A DNA stretch of 11,241 bases, from contig JAKLFN010000057.1 of NCBI GenBank assembly GCA_022711195.1, positions 1 to 11,241 of the forward strand, written 5' to 3'. Below, in pieces: positions 7,045 through 11,241 of this stretch (its first letter is position 1; every line of letters begins with the position of its first letter). The DNA is from Bacteroidota bacterium. GTDB lineage: Bacteria; Bacteroidota; Bacteroidia; Bacteroidales; VadinHA17. The notes under the pieces are model-generated. The model was given only the letters and a program-made list of their open reading frames with translations, did not search any database and was not told the origin of the DNA. The translations under genes and the position numbers were made by a program.

Positions 7045-9225
7045 ATGCTGAACGACAAGACAATACATGATTACCTGAAGAGGTATTTCGGATTTGATAC
7101 CTTTAAGGGAAACCAGGAACCTATTATTAAGAATGTCCTGGCAGGACGTGATACATTTGTGTTAATGCCTACAGGTGGCGGAAAATCGCTGTGTTACCAG
7201 CTTCCGGCAGTGATGGGAGAGGGTACGGCAATTGTCATCTCGCCGCTTATAGCCCTGATGAAAAACCAGGTCGATGCCATGAGAAACTTTGCCACTAACG
7301 ACGATGTGGCTCATTTCCTCAACTCATCACTCACAAAAACCGAGATCGCACGTGTAAAGAAAGATGTCCTCGAACATAATGCAAAACTGCTCTATGTAGC
7401 CCCTGAATCGCTGACAAAAGAAGAGAACATTGATTTCCTTAAGAATATAAAGGTGTCGTTCTATGCCGTGGATGAGGCACATTGCATTTCTGAATGGGGA
7501 CACGACTTCAGGCCTGAGTACAGGCGAATAAGACCTATAATCGATACAATAGGACGCTCTCCGATAATTGCACTTACGGCAACAGCCACACCCAAAGTAC
7601 AGCATGATATCCAGAAAAACCTTGGCATCCTTGATGCTGATGTCTTCAAATCGTCATTCAACAGACCAAATCTCTATTATGAGGTCAAATCGAAGCAGGA
7701 TGTCTCAAGGGAGATCATCAAGTACATAAAAAATAATCCAGGAAAATCAGGGATCATCTACTGCCTCAGCCGCAAAAAAGTTGAGGAGATGGCCGAGGTG
7801 CTAAAGGTAAACGGCATCAAAGCTCTTCCATACCACGCAGGAATGGACTCTGCCACCCGGACACAGAACCAGGATAAGTTCCTGATGGAGGAGGTTGATG
7901 TAATCGTGGCAACAATTGCCTTCGGAATGGGAATCGATAAGCCCGATGTGAGGTTTGTGATCCACTACGATATCCCTAAGAGCCTCGAAGGCTATTACCA
8001 GGAAACAGGCCGCGCCGGCAGAGACGGAGGTGAGGGCAACTGTATCGCATATTACAGCTATAATGAGATCGTGAAGCTGGAAAAATTCATGCAGGGCAAA
8101 CCTATTGCCGAACAGGAGATTGGGAAACAGCTTCTGCTTGAAACAGTATCATATGCAGAATCGTCGGTGTGCAGGCGGCGTCTTCTGCTCCATTATTTCG
8201 GCGAAGAGTACCAGAATGAAAACTGCGAGGCATGCGACAACTGTCTTCACCCTAAAGACCAGTTCGAAGGCAGCGAAGCAGTGGTCAATGTCCTGGAAAC
8301 AATTCTGGCCGTAAAGGAGAAGTTCAAAGCCGACCATATTGCACATATCTTATCAGGGAAAGTAACTTCTGCAATAAAATCGTACAAGCATAATAAGCTT
8401 GAATTTTTCGGCATTGGAGAAGAAAAAGATGAAAAATACTGGAATATGGTTATCAGGCAGGCGCTGATTGCCAAATTCCTTACCAAGGATATAGAGAATT
8501 ACGGCTTGCTGAAAGTTACCGAAAAGGGACACTCCTTTATTGAAAAACCCTACTCACTGATGCTTGCCGAGGACCACGATTATGCCGATACTGCTGACGA
8601 GGAAAATGCCTTCGGTGCAAAGACAGCCGCCGTCGACGAAGAGCTTTTCAGCATTCTTAAGGATCTGAGAAAGAAGATATCAAAGCTGAAAGAGGTGCCT
8701 CCTTTTGTAATTTTCCAGGATCCCTCTCTGGAAGATATGGCGATACAATATCCTGTTACTCTCGATGAGCTTCAGAATATCTCGGGTGTCGGCGCAGGAA
8801 AGGCACAACGCTACGGCAAGGAATTCGTCGATGTGATAAAGAAGTATGTAGAGGAAAAGGAGATCATCAGGCCTCTCGATATGGTTGTCAAATCGGTGGT
8901 AAATAAATCAGGGATAAAAGTCTATATCATTCAGAGCATCGACATGAAACGCCCCCTCGAGGATATTGCCGATGCAAAAGGACTTGAAATAGGAGAGGTG
9001 ATCTCGGAGATAGAAGCAATAGTAAACTCAGGAACACGCCTGAACCTCGATTATTATATTGATACAGTCATTGACGAAGACCGTCAGCATGATATATTCT
9101 CATACTTCAGGGAGGAGGCTCAGACCGACTCGCTCGAAGAGGCTATTAAAGAGCTTGGTAATGATTTTGAAGAGGAAGAGATCAGGCTTATGAGGATAAA
9201 GTTCCTGTCGGAGATGGGGAACTAA
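7045..9225 (+). CDS. recQ: ATP-dependent DNA helicase RecQ
   Basis: This 726-residue superfamily 2 helicase unwinds DNA in the 3'-to-5' direction during recombination and fork repair. The Q-motif FKGNQ (20-24), Walker A with Lys47 (PTGGGKS), DEAH at 143-146, ALTATATP and the motif VI segment QETGRAGRDG are all present. The zinc-binding part of the RQC region has Cys376, Cys394, Cys397 and Cys400. An HRDC domain spans about 533-610, including SGVGAGKAQRYG. A further 110 residues follow, including a helix-turn-helix-like region (RPLEDIADAKGLEIGEV), making the protein longer than E. coli RecQ (about 610). This extension fits the long RecQ form I associate with Bacteroidota. The gene stands alone between divergent tatC and a convergent glycosyltransferase. 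Confidence 0.97.
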   Translation: MLNDKTIHDYLKRYFGFDTFKGNQEPIIKNVLAGRDTFVLMPTGGGKSLCYQLPAVMGEGTAIVISPLIALMKNQVDAMRNFATNDDVAHFLNSSLTKTEIARVKKDVLEHNAKLLYVAPESLTKEENIDFLKNIKVSFYAVDEAHCISEWGHDFRPEYRRIRPIIDTIGRSPIIALTATATPKVQHDIQKNLGILDADVFKSSFNRPNLYYEVKSKQDVSREIIKYIKNNPGKSGIIYCLSRKKVEEMAEVLKVNGIKALPYHAGMDSATRTQNQDKFLMEEVDVIVATIAFGMGIDKPDVRFVIHYDIPKSLEGYYQETGRAGRDGGEGNCIAYYSYNEIVKLEKFMQGKPIAEQEIGKQLLLETVSYAESSVCRRRLLLHYFGEEYQNENCEACDNCLHPKDQFEGSEAVVNVLETILAVKEKFKADHIAHILSGKVTSAIKSYKHNKLEFFGIGEEKDEKYWNMVIRQALIAKFLTKDIENYGLLKVTEKGHSFIEKPYSLMLAEDHDYADTADEENAFGAKTAAVDEELFSILKDLRKKISKLKEVPPFVIFQDPSLEDMAIQYPVTLDELQNISGVGAGKAQRYGKEFVDVIKKYVEEKEIIRPLDMVVKSVVNKSGIKVYIIQSIDMKRPLEDIADAKGLEIGEVISEIEAIVNSGTRLNLDYYIDTVIDEDRQHDIFSYFREEAQTDSLEEAIKELGNDFEEEEIRLMRIKFLSEMGN

Positions 9226-9231
9226 AGGGTA

Positions 9232-9255
9232 CAATGGTGCAATGGTGCAACGGTG
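9232..9255. repeat. Three tandem 8-bp repeats after recQ
   Basis: Three direct copies of CAATGGTG lie at 9232-9239, 9240-9247 and 9248-9255, the last reading CAACGGTG. The array starts 6 nt after the recQ stop. TGGTG recurs at 9321-9325 inside the downstream hairpin, so the whole gap looks like one compound repeat. Confidence 0.75.
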
Positions 9256-9262
9256 CACTGTG

Positions 9263-9336
9263 TACGCCGAAACTTTCTTCGACCTCCGTAGCGCCAGCGA
9301 AGGAGGTAGCGAAGGCGTAATGGTGAAGTACCATTA
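9263..9336. terminator. Compound hairpins between recQ and the glycosyltransferase gene
   Basis: TACGCC (9263-9268), CTTCG (9277-9281) and ACCTCC (9282-9287) can pair with GGAGGT (9302-9307), CGAAG (9310-9314) and GGCGTA (9314-9319), with small bulges. A second perfect 7-bp hairpin follows, TAATGGT (9318-9324) with ACCATTA (9330-9336), ending 2 nt before the glycosyltransferase stop. The genes converge here, so a bidirectional terminator is likely. The arms look like a dispersed intergenic repeat, which a search of the host genome would settle. Confidence 0.55.
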
Positions 9337-9338
9337 AA

Positions 9339-10421
9339 TTACCAGCGGTTTTCACTGAAGGCTGCTCTGAGAACAACCCGGAATATATAACAGATGTAAA
9401 AGAGTTGTGAAGGTACAAACCATCGCATCAGGTTTTTTCTTCCGTACCTGGAGGTTGTGTTTCGGAGGATCAGGTAATCGGGAATAGATTTCAGTACGAG
9501 TGCTGTTGCAAGAACAAGCCAGAAAATGTGATCAAAAAATCCGGCTGCCAGTAGAAGAGGCTGAATTAAAATAGTAACAAATGTTACAATTGCCAGCATT
9601 ATGGTATAAGCATCTTTGTAGGCTCCTGCTTTCGATATCCAGCGTGCCCTCTGCCGGAAAAAGGAATTCCAGGTCTCACAGGGGGCTGTACTGACAATCG
9701 CATCATCGGATTCCAGCCATAAGATCCTGCTATTCTTTTTTTTCTTGAGGCTGTGAAGCAGGAAAACATCATCGCCGCTGACCAGCTCCTCATGCAAGCC
9801 TGTATGATTTTCAATATAAGCCTCTTTTGTGAATGCCATATTTGCGGCATTACACATAACAGGATTATCTCTTATGGCGGTACCTGCCGTAATACCCTGC
9901 AGGCTGAGGAATTCAAGTTCCTGGAACCGGCTGAAAAATCCTTTCCCGCCTGATATGGTAACAGGTCCGATTATGAGATCGGGTCTCTCTTCAGCATAAA
10001 ATAAGGCAAAAGTCTTCAGCCATGCACTACCCGGTATGCAATCGGCATCTGTTGTAATAATGAGCCCGCCGGTACAAGCTTCAATACCGGTCCTGACAGC
10101 CGTCTTCTTACCTGATCCCTTGTTTTTCAGGACTTTATAATTTTTTATGCCGGTGAATGCTGAGGCTGTGTTGAATGTTGAATCTGCCGAATTATCATCT
10201 ATTATGATGCATTCGAAAAGGTCCCGCGAATAGTCCTGGGCGGAAATATGTTCAAGAAGCCTTGAAATATTCTTTTCCTCATTCCGGCATGCGACTATGA
10301 CTGAGATAAAGACAGAAGGAGTTGATTTTGGTCTGAAGGATCTGATCTTTGCAAGCCCCCTGATTATACCGGTCAGAAATACCAGGTAGGGAAGAATTAA
10401 TATCAGGGAAAACCATTGCAT
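9339..10421 (-). CDS. Membrane-anchored family 2 glycosyltransferase
   Basis: The 360-residue protein has one N-terminal membrane span (about 3-23), a GT-A domain and probably two or three C-terminal spans (about 272-355). GT2 motifs are visible: ISVIVACRNEE (39-49), IIDD ending at Asp76, the metal-binding DAD (125-127), the acceptor-site GDD (216-218) and QRARW (257-261), the QxxRW-like signature of processive or synthase-type enzymes. It should transfer a sugar from a nucleotide donor at the cytoplasmic membrane face, perhaps onto a lipid or polysaccharide. Donor and acceptor cannot be told. It starts 3 nt after the GNAT stop, so the pair is probably coupled. There is no surrounding polysaccharide cluster in view. 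No motif is lost. Confidence 0.9.
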   Translation of the reverse strand: MQWFSLILILPYLVFLTGIIRGLAKIRSFRPKSTPSVFISVIVACRNEEKNISRLLEHISAQDYSRDLFECIIIDDNSADSTFNTASAFTGIKNYKVLKNKGSGKKTAVRTGIEACTGGLIITTDADCIPGSAWLKTFALFYAEERPDLIIGPVTISGGKGFFSRFQELEFLSLQGITAGTAIRDNPVMCNAANMAFTKEAYIENHTGLHEELVSGDDVFLLHSLKKKKNSRILWLESDDAIVSTAPCETWNSFFRQRARWISKAGAYKDAYTIMLAIVTFVTILIQPLLLAAGFFDHIFWLVLATALVLKSIPDYLILRNTTSRYGRKNLMRWFVPSQLFYICYIFRVVLRAAFSENRW

Positions 10422-10424
10422 AGG

Positions 10425-10874
10425 TCATTTTCTCATCCATTCATAGAAATCATAGTGTTCGGAGCTCATACCCAGGGCTTCATATGTTTTCTGGGCCCTT
10501 GTGTTCTTTGATTCGACATATAGTCTGAGCCCGGCAATATTTTGTTCTTCTGCAAGTTGTTTTATATGTTCATACATTTTTCTGAATACGCCCTTTCGTC
10601 TGAATTCAGGTTTAACATAAACAGACTGGAACCACCAGACATTACAATTTCTCCAGTCGCTCCATTCATAAGTGATAAGCAGGGAAGCTATTACGGCGCC
10701 GTTATTTTCAGCAATGTAATATTGACCTCTGGAATTATCTTCGAATACTGCCTGGACGCCTTTGGTTACCGTCACAACATCGAGTTTCATCTCTTCTGTT
10801 TCCCAGGCCATTTTCAGCTGGAAATCGACTATTGAAGGAGCATCAGCTATAATTGCTTTCCGTATGCTTATCAT
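10425..10874 (-). CDS. GNAT-family N-acetyltransferase
   Basis: This 149-residue protein has the single-domain GNAT layout. An N-terminal IRKAIIADAPSIVDFQLKM helix region is followed by central strands, then VYVKPEFRRKGVF (85-97), whose RRKG is the acetyl-CoA pyrophosphate-binding turn. Next comes LRLYVESKNTRAQKTYEALGM, the usual motif B where Asn and Tyr sit near the cofactor. It should transfer an acetyl group from acetyl-CoA to an amine, but the substrate cannot be read from the sequence. The start at 10874 has an AAAGGA-like sequence just upstream on the minus strand. The gene follows carB after a heptanucleotide array and leads into the glycosyltransferase with a 3-nt gap. Confidence 0.9.
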   Translation of the reverse strand: MISIRKAIIADAPSIVDFQLKMAWETEEMKLDVVTVTKGVQAVFEDNSRGQYYIAENNGAVIASLLITYEWSDWRNCNVWWFQSVYVKPEFRRKGVFRKMYEHIKQLAEEQNIAGLRLYVESKNTRAQKTYEALGMSSEHYDFYEWMRK

Positions 10875-10902
10875 AATTCCTTTTCTTTCTTTTATCCCGG
10901 AG

Positions 10903-10979
10903 CTTTGGTCTTTGGTCTTTGGTCTTTGGTCTTTGGTCTTTGGTCTTTGGTCTTTGGACTTTGGTCTTTAGTCTTTGGT
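10903..10979. repeat. Eleven-copy heptanucleotide tandem repeat
   Basis: Eleven head-to-tail copies of CTTTGGT fill exactly 77 nt. Copy 8 reads CTTTGGA (10952-10958) and copy 10 reads CTTTAGT (10966-10972); the other nine are identical. On the minus strand the unit is ACCAAAG. The array ends one base before the carB stop codon and begins 28 nt upstream of the GNAT start. It is outside both genes. Copy number may vary by slippage; that is inference. Confidence 0.95.
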
Positions 10980-10980
10980 C

Positions 10981-11241
10981 TTATTTATATTCATCCCAGC
11001 TCTTAATAGCCAGTTGGTCTTCCTTAAGCCGGCAGAAAGCAAGGATAAAAGCGCTGGCTAGCCGTGAATTTGTGATCAGCGGCACATTGTAATCGACTGC
11101 GCTGCGGCGTATGGAATAGTCGTTATTGAGTTCTGTATCGGAAAGGTCCTTTGGTATATTGATTACCAGGTCGACTTCCCTGCTTCTGATCAGCTCTATG
11201 GTATTTGGTGATTTCTTTTCGTCGGGCCAGTAAGCTACGTG
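10981..11241 (-). CDS. carB: Carbamoyl-phosphate synthase large subunit, C-terminal end (partial)
   Basis: Read on the minus strand from the window edge, the last 86 codons are open to a TAA stop (10983-10981). They match the MGS-like regulatory domain at the C-terminus of CarB: WPDEKKSPNTIELI, DLVINIPKDLS, then DYSIRRSAVDYNVPLITN and RLASAFILAFC. CarB uses ammonia from CarA, bicarbonate and two ATP to make carbamoyl phosphate for pyrimidine and arginine synthesis; this domain is the site where UMP or ornithine modulates the E. coli enzyme. The catalytic ATP-grasp halves lie outside the window. A standalone methylglyoxal synthase is unlikely because the INIPKDL and RRSAVDY wording is typical of CarB. 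Confidence 0.88.
   Translation of the reverse strand, partial: HVAYWPDEKKSPNTIELIRSREVDLVINIPKDLSDTELNNDYSIRRSAVDYNVPLITNSRLASAFILAFCRLKEDQLAIKSWDEYK

Noticed and set aside
10762..10971. Open frame on the + strand ending in a repeated SLVFGLW-like peptide
   Set aside because: The repeated peptide is only the 7-bp array read in cycling frames, and the rest is antisense to the GNAT gene.
10903..10979. CRISPR array
   Set aside because: Units are 7 bp with no spacers and no cas genes are near; it is a simple tandem repeat.
10981..11241. Standalone methylglyoxal synthase
   Set aside because: The frame runs off the window edge and the wording matches the C-terminal domain of CarB.

Overview
The window reads as ordinary chromosomal DNA of a Bacteroidota bacterium, most likely of the order Bacteroidales or a close relative. 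Three things point there: the protein variants (a ClpX with a VGY loop, a RecQ of 726 residues with a C-terminal extension, a TatC with a long first periplasmic loop); promoter elements of the Bacteroidota type TAnnTTTG upstream of a tRNA gene and of clpP; and mostly weak Shine-Dalgarno sequences before the starts. The lineage call is inferred from family resemblance, not from a search.

Layout. Positions 1-1567 (+ strand) hold the 3' end of thyA, then folA, a strongly structured 73-nt inverted repeat, and a lipoprotein of unknown function. Positions 1678-6840 (- strand) hold, in transcription order, tatC and lptB (11 nt apart), tRNA-Leu(UAG), tig, clpP and clpX (2 nt apart). The lipoprotein gene and clpX converge on a long hairpin. 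recQ (7045-9225, +) diverges from tatC. It converges on a block of short repeats and hairpins with a - strand group: the 3' end of carB, a GNAT acetyltransferase and a membrane-anchored family 2 glycosyltransferase.

Function. ThyA turns dUMP and methylene-tetrahydrofolate into dTMP and dihydrofolate, and FolA reduces the dihydrofolate back, so the pair forms one cycle. Trigger factor, ClpP and ClpX form the familiar folding and proteolysis cluster. LptB and TatC serve the cell envelope: energising lipopolysaccharide transport and translocating folded proteins. CarB makes carbamoyl phosphate for pyrimidines and arginine. The GNAT and glycosyltransferase genes are the most accessory-looking part and have no assignable substrate.

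I see no mobile element, phage gene, CRISPR array, defence system or other obviously new multigene system. The most unusual material is between genes: the 14-bp perfect inverted repeat at the folA stop codon, an 11-copy heptanucleotide array next to carB, the compound repeat after recQ, and a terminator whose loop may contain the tig promoter. No intergenic stretch exceeds 300 bases; the longest, about 204 bases, lies between tatC and recQ.
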